From NCBI GenBank assembly GCA_001464505.1, contig LNEH01000155.1, positions 30,430 to 94,429 on the forward strand: a DNA stretch of 64,000 nt, read 5' to 3'. This document shows positions 23,674 to 31,294 of this stretch, piece by piece (the stretch's first letter is position 1; the number at the start of each line of letters is the position of its first letter). The notes beneath the pieces were generated by a model. That model searched no databases. It was given only the letters and a program-made list of their open reading frames with translations, and was not told where the DNA came from. Both the position numbers and the translations under genes were made by a program. The DNA comes from Verrucomicrobia bacterium Ga0077533. GTDB taxonomy: Bacteria; Verrucomicrobiota; Verrucomicrobiia; Opitutales; Opitutaceae.

Positions 23674-26505
23674 TCAGAAGCTCAGTTTGACGCCGACGTT
23701 GGCCGACCAGGAATAGAATTCGGCCTGGCGCAGGCGCTGCGACACATCGAACGAGGTGTAGAGCGGCTCGTCGGTGAGGTTCTGCGCCTCGGCGAAGAGC
23801 GTGACGCGTTCCGAGATGGTGTAGCTGGCGGAGGCATCCAGTTGGAAGTGCTCGCGCACATAGATGTCGCTCGCGCGGGCTCCGCCGAGGAGCAGGAGGT
23901 AGTCGCTGCGGTAGTTGGCGGCCAACCGGAGAAAGATGCCGTCTCTCTCATAGGTCAGCGCGACGTTGTAGATCCGATCCGACTGGCCGAGGAAGGGCAC
24001 GGTCTCGCCGGGGCGCGCGGCGCCCGGCTGCGCCTTGCTCTCGGTGAGCGTGTAATTGGCGCTGAAGCCGAACCCGTCAAACGGCGCGGGCATTCCCGTA
24101 AGCTGGTATTGCCAGTCGGCCTCGATGCCGTTGATCACCGCGGACTCGCCGTTGAGCGGGAGCGAGAGATCGTTGAGCCCGTTCGGCGCGCCGCCGGTGA
24201 GCGTTTGCGTGAACACAAAGTCGTCAATCTCCTTGCGGAACACGCCGACCGTGAAAACGCCCACCGCCTTGGGATAGAACTCAATCGAGGCGTCCCAGTT
24301 GCGCGCGCGGTAGGGTTTGAGGGCCGGGTTGCCCTGTGTGATGTTGCCATCGGTGTCGATGACCCGGCTCAGGTTGGAGTCGGAAAATTTCGGGCGGGCC
24401 ATCGTGCTCGTCCAGGAGGCCCGCGCGACCAGATTGGGCCGGAGGTTGTAGCGCAGCACGAGGCCGGGCAGGATTTCGGTGTAATCGTTGCTGGCCGACG
24501 TGCGGGCGAGCGTGGCGACGTTGGCGCCTTGGATTTCCCAGCCCTTGGTGGAGAAGCGTGTGTTTTCCATGCGGATGCCGCCGATCGCGGTGAGGGGGCC
24601 GCGGGTCACGCTCGCCATGCCGTAGGCCGCGAGCACTTCCTCGCGCGAGATGTAGTCGTTGATCGTGGAGTTGAGCGTGGTGGTCGCGCTGTTCAGCGCG
24701 AAGTGCCCGGGGTTGGCCGCGAACCAAGCGCGCTCGGCGCCCGGATTGATGCTCGGGAAAGCGGGCGTCACGCCGCGGGCGCTGGTGCGCACGACATTGG
24801 CGAGCGTGAAGGCGCCGCCGCTGGCGTTGGCGTAGGTGGCGAGGTTGAAGTCGATGTTCTTTTCCTTGGTCCGGTATTTCGCCCCGAACTTCACGAAGCC
24901 CGGTTGGCCGGCAATATCCATCTCGTGCCGGAAGTTGGCCATCGCCGAGGATTCCTCGTCCTGGTTGCGGTTGTTGTCGAAGATGATGTTGTTGAAGGCG
25001 AACGCCGAGGCCGGGAGGCTGAGCGCGGCGCCGGTGATGACGGGGCGCAGCTCGTCCGCGAAATCGTAGGTCCACGACGTGTTCGGGCTGCGGAAGGTGG
25101 AGTCCGAGCGGTTGCGGGTCGATGTCTCCGAGTAGGAGTGGGCGACCTTGTAATCGAAGGAATTGGCCCCGCGCCGGTGCTCGCCGCCGGCGGAGAGCGA
25201 CCACAGGTAGGACTCGTCGAACCGGTCCTTGAGATTCACCTCGACGGGGCGGTTCGCCACGGTGCCGACCAGGTCGCTGGCGGGGGTGGTGGTCGCGGGA
25301 GTGCCGCGGAAGCGGGTGCGGTAGCGGTTCTCGAAGTCGGAGAAATAATTGTGCATGCCCCGGACAAAGAACTCGTCGTCCCCCGTCGGCCGGTAGTCGA
25401 GGGAGAAGCTCGCGCCGCGGCGTTCGCGGCCGATCTCGTATTCGCGATACTGCACGTCGCTGCCGGGCACCAAAAACCCGTTCTTGGGCGCCCACGCGGT
25501 GTCGGTCAGCTCGCGGTTGTCGGAGCCGAAATCGCGCTGGGCGTCGCTGTAGGAGAGCAGCAGGCCGAGCTTCCCGTCCATGAAACGGTCGGCGTAGCTG
25601 GCGCTGAACTTGCGCCCCCAGTCGCCGGTGAGCTCGCCGTATTGCCCCTCGGCGGAGACGCGCAGCAGCCGGCCTTCCTGGCTGAAGGCGGTCTGGCTGA
25701 TCAGGTTCACGCTGCCGCCGATCGCATCGCCATCCATGTCGGGCGTGACGGCCTTGGTGACCTCGATGGACTCGATGAGCTCCGAGGCGATCAGGTCGAG
25801 GTTCACCTTGCGGGCGCCCTCCTCGATACCGCCGGCGGCGGGCAACGAGATGCCGTTGAGCTGGGTGTTGTTGAGGTCGGGATCGAGACCGCGGACGGTG
25901 ATGAAACGGCCCTCGCCCTGATCCCGCTCCAAGGCCACGCCGGGGATGCGCTGCAACGACTCCGCCGCGTTCTGGTCGGGAAACCGGCCCAGCGTGTCGG
26001 AGGTGACGATGTTCTTCAGGTTGCCGGCGTCGCGTTGCCGGTTGAGGGCCTTGGCTTGGCCCGCGCGCTGGCCCTCAACTTTGTAGGTTTCCAGCTTGAC
26101 CACATCGTCAGCGCCTTGGGTGGTCCGGGTCGGGCGGTCGCTCGCTTTCTGCGCCACCCTTGGGTCGTTTGGGAGCGGACCCTTTTTCACAGCGAGCGCA
26201 CCGGTCTTCTCGTCCTGCACCGCCACCAGGCCGGTGCCATCGAGCATTTTATCCAGCGCGGCTCGCGGCGTGAGTTCACCTTTCACGGCGGCGGTCTTCA
26301 CGTCTTTCACCGTGTCGGCGGGGAACATGATTTCCACCCCGCCCTGCTGCGCGGCTTGCTTCAGCGTCGCGATGGCGTCACCCGCCGGCACGTCGAAGGA
26401 TTTTACGGCTTCTGCGGCCAAGATGGATTGAACAGCCAGGAAAAATAGCGCACAAAAAAGCAGCGGGACGCTGCGGCGAATCTCGGAACCGAAGGTGGGT
26501 GTCAT
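23674..26505 (-). CDS. TonB-dependent receptor with N-terminal STN signalling domain
   Basis: This is a 943-aa outer-membrane receptor. A signal peptide (LLFCALFFLAVQSILAAEA) leads to an STN domain at about residues 35-110 (FDVPAGDAIATLKQAAQQGG, PRAALDKMLDGTGL), the part that talks to an inner-membrane FecR. The plug carries AAESLQRIPGVALERDQGEG and FITVRGLDPDLNNTQLNGIS; the barrel ends in GVKLSF with a terminal Phe. The plug text resembles FecA/OAR-type carbohydrate or polyphenol receptors rather than siderophore ones. It follows sigma and fecR genes and precedes phoD and a DASS symporter, so it probably imports an organic phosphate or a related anion. Confidence 0.9.
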   Translation of the reverse strand: MTPTFGSEIRRSVPLLFCALFFLAVQSILAAEAVKSFDVPAGDAIATLKQAAQQGGVEIMFPADTVKDVKTAAVKGELTPRAALDKMLDGTGLVAVQDEKTGALAVKKGPLPNDPRVAQKASDRPTRTTQGADDVVKLETYKVEGQRAGQAKALNRQRDAGNLKNIVTSDTLGRFPDQNAAESLQRIPGVALERDQGEGRFITVRGLDPDLNNTQLNGISLPAAGGIEEGARKVNLDLIASELIESIEVTKAVTPDMDGDAIGGSVNLISQTAFSQEGRLLRVSAEGQYGELTGDWGRKFSASYADRFMDGKLGLLLSYSDAQRDFGSDNRELTDTAWAPKNGFLVPGSDVQYREYEIGRERRGASFSLDYRPTGDDEFFVRGMHNYFSDFENRYRTRFRGTPATTTPASDLVGTVANRPVEVNLKDRFDESYLWSLSAGGEHRRGANSFDYKVAHSYSETSTRNRSDSTFRSPNTSWTYDFADELRPVITGAALSLPASAFAFNNIIFDNNRNQDEESSAMANFRHEMDIAGQPGFVKFGAKYRTKEKNIDFNLATYANASGGAFTLANVVRTSARGVTPAFPSINPGAERAWFAANPGHFALNSATTTLNSTINDYISREEVLAAYGMASVTRGPLTAIGGIRMENTRFSTKGWEIQGANVATLARTSASNDYTEILPGLVLRYNLRPNLVARASWTSTMARPKFSDSNLSRVIDTDGNITQGNPALKPYRARNWDASIEFYPKAVGVFTVGVFRKEIDDFVFTQTLTGGAPNGLNDLSLPLNGESAVINGIEADWQYQLTGMPAPFDGFGFSANYTLTESKAQPGAARPGETVPFLGQSDRIYNVALTYERDGIFLRLAANYRSDYLLLLGGARASDIYVREHFQLDASASYTISERVTLFAEAQNLTDEPLYTSFDVSQRLRQAEFYSWSANVGVKLSF

Positions 26506-26710
26506 GGGTTGAGTGGTGGGTTCACCTACAAGACGGGCTCACCGCGTGGTTACACTAAGGGGATCGAAAGAAAGTTGAGAGCTGAGTGCTGAGCGTTGAG
26601 AGAGCGCCGCGCGGCCAGTCCAAGAGTCAGGATAAAATGCCGTGGTTTCGTCCGGCATCCTGTCTGACTCTCAACTCTCATCCATCAACTCTCAACTGGG
26701 CGCGCCCGCG

Positions 26711-27745
26711 TCAGCGCGTCGCCCTCAGCGTGATCGTGTCGCCGCTGCGCTCGATGCGCACGCCGGAGGTCACTTCCAGCAGGCGGACGAAGCCCTCGAC
26801 ATTGTCCGAGCGGAACGACGCCACGATGGGCAGGTCGGCCAGAGCGGGATCGGCGAGCACGAGCTGCGTGTGGTTGCGGCGGTTGAACTGCGCCACCACC
26901 TCGCCCAGCGGCTGGGAATTAAAATCGAACAGCACCGGTTTCCAAGCGAGCAACCGCTCCACCTCGCCGGGCGTAACCGCCGCCGCGGCCACCGGCGCGA
27001 TGGGAGCCGCCTCGACTGTCACCCGCTGCCCGGCCGAGAGCACGGGTGTTTCGCCGGGCACGCTTGCGGCCAGCAGGGAATCGCCGCGCACCGCGTCGTT
27101 CACGCGCACCTTGCCCTCGGTGACGAGAACCTCGACGGACTTGGCGTCGAGCCGGACGTTGAAGGCCGTGCCGACGGCGCGCACCTCCACGCCCCCGGCG
27201 CGCACGATGAATGGGCGGTCGTAGTTCTTGGCGACGGTGAAGCTGGCCTCGCCTTGCACGAGGCGCACGCGGCGCTCGTCCGGCAGGTAGTGCACCGCAA
27301 TTTTTGCACCGCGATTGAGCTCAATCACCGAGTCATCCTCCAGCACGCGGCGTTCGTAGCTTTGGGCGACCGTCTCCACCGGGGTTGTCGCCAGGGGCTG
27401 TCGCGACCAAGGTCGCTCCCACAGCAAAGCCAGAGCCAGGCATGCGGCGGCGGCCAATGGAGCACCCCAGACCAGCCAGCGCGGGACGCGGCGGAGGGCC
27501 GGCTTGGCGAGCAGATCGGGATTGGGCTCGGCGCTGTGCTCGGGGCGCCACTGGGCGAGTTGGTTGAATTCTTTCCAGGTTTGCTGCTGGCGGGCAAATC
27601 TCTCGCCGTGACGCGGGTTGGCCCCCAGCCACTGGAAAAATTCGTCCTGCTCCGCAGCAGTCAGACCGCGATCGCGCTTGATGAGCCACTCGGCCGCCAG
27701 CAGGGCAACCGGGTCGGTCTCGGGGGAGTTGGTCGGGAAGTTCAT
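26711..27745 (-). CDS. FecR-like anti-sigma/signal-transduction protein
   Basis: This is a 344-aa protein from ATG 27745. A cytoplasmic N-terminal part (LLAAEWLIKRDRGLTAAEQD, FFQWLGANPRHGERF) is the FecR N-domain. A single membrane segment follows at LVWGAPLAAAACLALALLW. Periplasmic FecR blocks are LEDDSVIELNRGAKIAVHYL, RVRLVQGEASFTVAKN and RAVGTAFNVRLDAKSVEVLV, and the C-terminus has an STN-like domain (FNSQPLGEVVAQFNRRNHTQ). It relays receptor occupancy to the sigma factor encoded 10 bp upstream. Directly after the membrane segment, residues WERPWSRQ are encoded by a 26-bp sequence identical to an intergenic REP at 51331. Confidence 0.88.
   Translation of the reverse strand: MNFPTNSPETDPVALLAAEWLIKRDRGLTAAEQDEFFQWLGANPRHGERFARQQQTWKEFNQLAQWRPEHSAEPNPDLLAKPALRRVPRWLVWGAPLAAAACLALALLWERPWSRQPLATTPVETVAQSYERRVLEDDSVIELNRGAKIAVHYLPDERRVRLVQGEASFTVAKNYDRPFIVRAGGVEVRAVGTAFNVRLDAKSVEVLVTEGKVRVNDAVRGDSLLAASVPGETPVLSAGQRVTVEAAPIAPVAAAAVTPGEVERLLAWKPVLFDFNSQPLGEVVAQFNRRNHTQLVLADPALADLPIVASFRSDNVEGFVRLLEVTSGVRIERSGDTITLRATR
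27398..27423 (-). repeat. REP unit (family C) inside the fecR coding sequence
   Basis: On the minus strand it reads TGTGGGAGCGACCTTGGTCG followed by CGACAG, identical over 26 bases to 51331-51356, where it forms half of an intergenic REP pair. Here it is translated in frame. Confidence 0.8.
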
Positions 27746-27755
27746 TGCGATGCGG

Positions 27756-28283
27756 TTAATTTTCGCGGCGGTAGCGGGCCATGAATCCGGTGCATTTGTG
27801 GACGCCGATGGTGAGCTGGGCGGAGACCGTGTGCGCGGAGATGCCGAGTTTTTTGGCGATGTCGGGCTGGGACATGCCATAGACCTTCCGCAAGGTGAAC
27901 ACCTGGCGGCAGCGGTCGGGCAGTGATTGGATGGCTTCAGTCAAAAGTTCGAGTTCCTGGTTGCGGGCGACAGTCTCAGCGACGTCGACGTCGTCAAACA
28001 GGACGTCCCACTGCTCATCTTGCACTAAAGGCTCGGTGCGGGCGACCTGGCGGTGGCGCAGGCGGTCGAGGGTGAGGTTGCGGGCGATGGCAAAGAGAAA
28101 GGCCTTGGGCGACTGCAACTGACCGTCGGCGTGCGCCCGCAACACCCGCAGGTAGGATTCTTGGAGGATGTCGTCGAAATCGGTCTCCGACTGGAAACGG
28201 CTTTGCAGCCACGCCCGCAGCATCGGCTCGTGCGGGAGCACGTGCGCGGCGAACCAGCGGGACTGTTCCGAATCGGGGGGCAA
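27756..28283 (-). CDS. FecI-like ECF sigma factor
   Basis: This is a 175-aa protein with probable TTG start at 28283. Region 2 reads FDDILQESYLRVLRA and LFAIARNLTLDRLRHRQVAR; region 4 reads AIQSLPDRCRQVFTLRKVYG, MSQPDIAKKLGISAHTVSAQ. It directs RNA polymerase to the cognate receptor promoter when released by FecR. fecR follows after 10 bp and the receptor after that. The expected order of events is ligand binding at the STN receptor, signal through FecR, and sigma activation. Confidence 0.9.
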   Translation of the reverse strand: MPPDSEQSRWFAAHVLPHEPMLRAWLQSRFQSETDFDDILQESYLRVLRAHADGQLQSPKAFLFAIARNLTLDRLRHRQVARTEPLVQDEQWDVLFDDVDVAETVARNQELELLTEAIQSLPDRCRQVFTLRKVYGMSQPDIAKKLGISAHTVSAQLTIGVHKCTGFMARYRREN

Positions 28284-28443
28284 AGGGGATATGGCGGCGC
28301 AAGGGCTGTTGGTCTGGCGCGGCTATCACCCTAGACGGCCCAGCCCGCCAAGGACACTAAAAGATTTTTGAGAATCCGTCCGCCCCGTGTCAGGTCGTCA
28401 CAGGACAATAGGTTGGGCGCATCGAATGGCCGCCACGCCACTA

Positions 28444-28480
28444 ATAAATCCGCCCAAGGCAGGCTTGCCTTGGGATTTAT
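28444..28480. promoter_or_regulatory. Long inverted repeat in the leader of the PLP enzyme gene
   Basis: CCCAAGGCA and TGCCTTGGG form a 9-bp stem around GGCT, extended by ATAAATC/GATTTAT at the base with a CG bulge. It ends 20 bp before the ATG at 28500. There is no T-run, so it is not a simple terminator. It may be a leader structure or a repeat element. Confidence 0.5.
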
Positions 28481-28499
28481 GACACAGCACGTTTTCGTC

Positions 28500-30317
28500 A
28501 TGCCTAAGTCCCCGACCTCACCCAAGAAGGCCGCCAAGCCCGAGGCGCCCGCCGCCCGCATCCTTTCCCCTCGCCGCAAGACCACCGAGGCCACCTCGCT
28601 GCACGGGCTGGCCATCGAGCAACTGGAGCATTTCCACATCGATCCGCGGAGCGAGGCGGGCAAGCCGCTGCTCGCCCTCGCCGAGAAACTCTACGGCGCG
28701 CACGGCGACGTGATGGACCTGTGGGAGGCCACGACGCGCGAGCTGGGCCGCCTGCCGCGACAGGACCGCCTCGCGCTGTTCAACGCCAAGAAGTTCCTCT
28801 CGTTCCAGTTGGCGAAGCTGCTCGACACCCTGCAAAATCCGTCGCGCAAGACCCACCAGTCGCTCCGCTACTCCAACGCGACGATGCTGGCGAAGGGCCC
28901 CTACCCGGTCTTCGACAACGTCACGGCCATCTTCTCGGCCACGCCCGTCATCACCCGCACCGCGACCTACCTCTACGCCTGCTCCGAGTGGATCGACGAC
29001 GCTTTCCAGGGCCGCGAGTTCCTGCACGAGATCTACTCGCGCCTGATGAACCCGACCTCGATCTCGCTCGCCAACCACATCGTGGACATCGAGGCGGGCC
29101 CGATGGCCGGTGAATACATGGCCTGGAACTTCAACTCCGGCATGGGGGCCATCGACGCCGCGCTCTCGCACCTTGTCGGCTACGAGGACGTCGTCCTCTC
29201 CTCGCGCAACATCTACGGCGGCGCCCACCAGTTGCTGCACGACTGGTTCGGCAAGCGCTCCAACCTGAACGTCGGCGTGGTGTTCTTCGACGGCTTCACC
29301 GCCGGTGATTTCACCAAGGCCCTCGCCGGGGTGAAGAAGCAATACGCCGACCGCCTCAAGGCCGGCCGCCGTGTCTATGTCTACCTGGAAAGCCCCTGCA
29401 ACCCGCACGGCGTGTTTCTCGACGTGCCCGGCATCTGCGCCGCCGCGCATGCCGCCGGCCTGACCGTCATCTGCGACAGCACCGTCGGCACTCCCTTCCT
29501 CGTCCGTCCGTTGCAACAGAAGAATCCCGCCGAACGTCCCGATTACGTCATCCACAGCTACACCAAGGACCTCACCGGCCACGGCACCACGACCGCCGGC
29601 GTCGTCATCGGCCGCAATGAGGACATGTTCCTGCCCAAGGGCGACACCTCGCCCTCCGGCAAGAGCTGGCACGACACGCTATTCTGGAACGTCTACTACA
29701 TCAAGGGCGCGTTCCTCGACTCCGACAAGGCCTTCGAGGTGCTCACCGGCATGAAAACCCTCGAGCTGCGCATGCTCAAGAAATGCATCAACACGCTCGT
29801 GTTCGCGCGCTGGCTGGCGAGCAACCCGCTGGTCACCGTCAGCGGCCCGGCCAACGAGGCCGATCCAAACCACGCCATCGCCGCCCGCCTCTCCTACCTC
29901 GGCCTGCCTGCCCCGCTCTTCACCATCAACTTCGAGGCGGCGAAGATCACGCGGGTCACCCTGGAGCGTTTCTTCGATTCGCTCGCGCCGATGTTCGGCC
30001 ACATGGTGTCGCTCGGCCAGAGCAACACCCTCGTGCTCTGCCCCGCGCTCACTTCGCACTCCGAACTCAGCCCCGCGGCCCTCAAGGAGGCCGGCATCAC
30101 GCCGACCACGATCCGCATCTCGGTCGGCGACGAATCACCGCGCGAACTTATCGGCGATTTCCTGGCCGCCGCCCGGGCCATCAACGACGCAATCCCCGGC
30201 TTCACGAAGAAGTTCATGCCGACCGGCGCCATCGACGCGATGGTCGACGAGATCTACGCCGACGTCCACAAGCGCCACGCCGCGGCCCAGCCCCGCCTCG
30301 CCGAATGTGTAAGGTAA
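28500..30317 (+). CDS. Cys/Met-metabolism PLP-dependent enzyme (large form)
   Basis: This is a 605-aa protein from ATG 28500; a frame open further upstream is not protein-like. About 150 N-terminal residues (KKAAKPEAPAARILSPRRKT and a helical region) precede the PLP domain. AWNFNSGMGAIDAALSHLVG, YVYLESPCNPHGVFLDVPGI and CDSTVGTPFLVRPL are followed by HSYTKDLTGHGTTTAGVVIG, where the Lys binds PLP. The C-terminus has TIRISVGDESPRELIGDF, typical of the cystathionine gamma-lyase/synthase family. It is half again longer than the usual 400 residues. The exact reaction (synthase, lyase or sulfhydrylase) is not decidable from sequence. No met gene is adjacent. Confidence 0.8.
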   Translation: MPKSPTSPKKAAKPEAPAARILSPRRKTTEATSLHGLAIEQLEHFHIDPRSEAGKPLLALAEKLYGAHGDVMDLWEATTRELGRLPRQDRLALFNAKKFLSFQLAKLLDTLQNPSRKTHQSLRYSNATMLAKGPYPVFDNVTAIFSATPVITRTATYLYACSEWIDDAFQGREFLHEIYSRLMNPTSISLANHIVDIEAGPMAGEYMAWNFNSGMGAIDAALSHLVGYEDVVLSSRNIYGGAHQLLHDWFGKRSNLNVGVVFFDGFTAGDFTKALAGVKKQYADRLKAGRRVYVYLESPCNPHGVFLDVPGICAAAHAAGLTVICDSTVGTPFLVRPLQQKNPAERPDYVIHSYTKDLTGHGTTTAGVVIGRNEDMFLPKGDTSPSGKSWHDTLFWNVYYIKGAFLDSDKAFEVLTGMKTLELRMLKKCINTLVFARWLASNPLVTVSGPANEADPNHAIAARLSYLGLPAPLFTINFEAAKITRVTLERFFDSLAPMFGHMVSLGQSNTLVLCPALTSHSELSPAALKEAGITPTTIRISVGDESPRELIGDFLAAARAINDAIPGFTKKFMPTGAIDAMVDEIYADVHKRHAAAQPRLAECVR

Positions 30318-31273
30318 AGACCTTCGTTGCCGCCTGCGTCTTAGGCGCCACGGTCGCCAGTTTCGGCTCTGTGCCTGCCGCCACCACGGCCGGCACCGTG
30401 AGCGAAAATTCGTTTCCTTCTGCCAGCCTGCAGCACGACCTCGCATACATGCTTTACCTTCCGCCCGGCTATGATGTGACGGCGGCAGTGCGATACCCCG
30501 TGCTCTACCTGCTGCACGGACGCGGCGACAAGATGGCCGCGTGGACGCACATCAAGGCCGACCTTGATGTGCTGATTGTTTCGGGTCGGATCCCGCCGGT
30601 CATTGCCATCATGCCCGACGCACCCGCCAGCCGGCGGGCGGGCTACTACATTGACTCGCAGTTCACCGGCTCGGCCGACCTCACGCTGCCGCCGGGCGAA
30701 CCAGTGGAGACCGCCTTCACGCAGGATTTGATCGCGCATGTCGACGCCAACTACCCGACCCGGACTGACCGGGCCGGCCGCATCGTTGCCGGCTATTCGA
30801 TGGGTGGCTACGGCGCGCTGCGCTACTCCCTCGCGCATCCTGAATTGTTCGGCGCCGCCATCGTGCTGAGTCCGGCGGTTTATTTCCCCCTGCCACCGAC
30901 CGACTCCAGCACCCGCGAATTCGGCGCCTTCGGCAAGGGCGCGAAGCAATTCGATGACGAGGTTTACACGGCCAAAAACTATCCCGCGCTCATCCCGGGA
31001 TTCGTCGCTGCGGGTCGGCCGTTGGTCATGTTCATCGCCGTGGGCGATGATGAAAAGGCCCTGACCGATCCGGCGGAGGCGGCCCACGACCTCGATTACG
31101 AGGCCCACACCCTCTACAACAAAATCCGCCGGATCCCGCTTGTCACCGCCCAGCTGCGGGTGATCGACGGCGGACATGGTTGGGACACGTGGCGCCCGGC
31201 CTTTGTCGAAGGCATCGAACACGTTTTCGGCCGGCTCAAGGCTGCTCCGGCGCCAGCCGCCCCGCGGCGTTGA
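30305..31273 (+). CDS. Secreted alpha/beta-hydrolase esterase (esterase D/PF00756 type)
   Basis: This is a 322-aa protein starting at ATG 30305, inside the last codons of the preceding gene (13-bp overlap). The signal peptide is MCKVKTFVAACVLGATVASF followed by GSVPAA. YPVLYLLHGRGDKMAAW is the oxyanion-hole region, IVAGYSMGGYGALRYSLAHP the nucleophile elbow (Ser in GYSMGG), and VIDGGHGWDTWRP the catalytic His. The family includes feruloyl and acetylxylan esterases and S-formylglutathione hydrolase; the signal peptide favours an extracytoplasmic polysaccharide esterase. The overlap suggests translational coupling with the PLP enzyme, although no shared pathway is apparent. Confidence 0.82.
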   Translation: MCKVKTFVAACVLGATVASFGSVPAATTAGTVSENSFPSASLQHDLAYMLYLPPGYDVTAAVRYPVLYLLHGRGDKMAAWTHIKADLDVLIVSGRIPPVIAIMPDAPASRRAGYYIDSQFTGSADLTLPPGEPVETAFTQDLIAHVDANYPTRTDRAGRIVAGYSMGGYGALRYSLAHPELFGAAIVLSPAVYFPLPPTDSSTREFGAFGKGAKQFDDEVYTAKNYPALIPGFVAAGRPLVMFIAVGDDEKALTDPAEAAHDLDYEAHTLYNKIRRIPLVTAQLRVIDGGHGWDTWRPAFVEGIEHVFGRLKAAPAPAAPRR

Positions 31274-31294
31274 TTCAGGGCGCCAAGGCCGGCA

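Noticed and set aside
23455-26448. A 997-codon plus-strand frame opposite the TonB receptor
   Set aside because: Antisense shadow; the receptor frame has signal peptide, STN, plug and barrel.
28330-28500. Possible SAM riboswitch before the Cys/Met PLP enzyme
   Set aside because: None of the conserved kink-turn or core words of SAM riboswitches could be found; only an inverted repeat is present.
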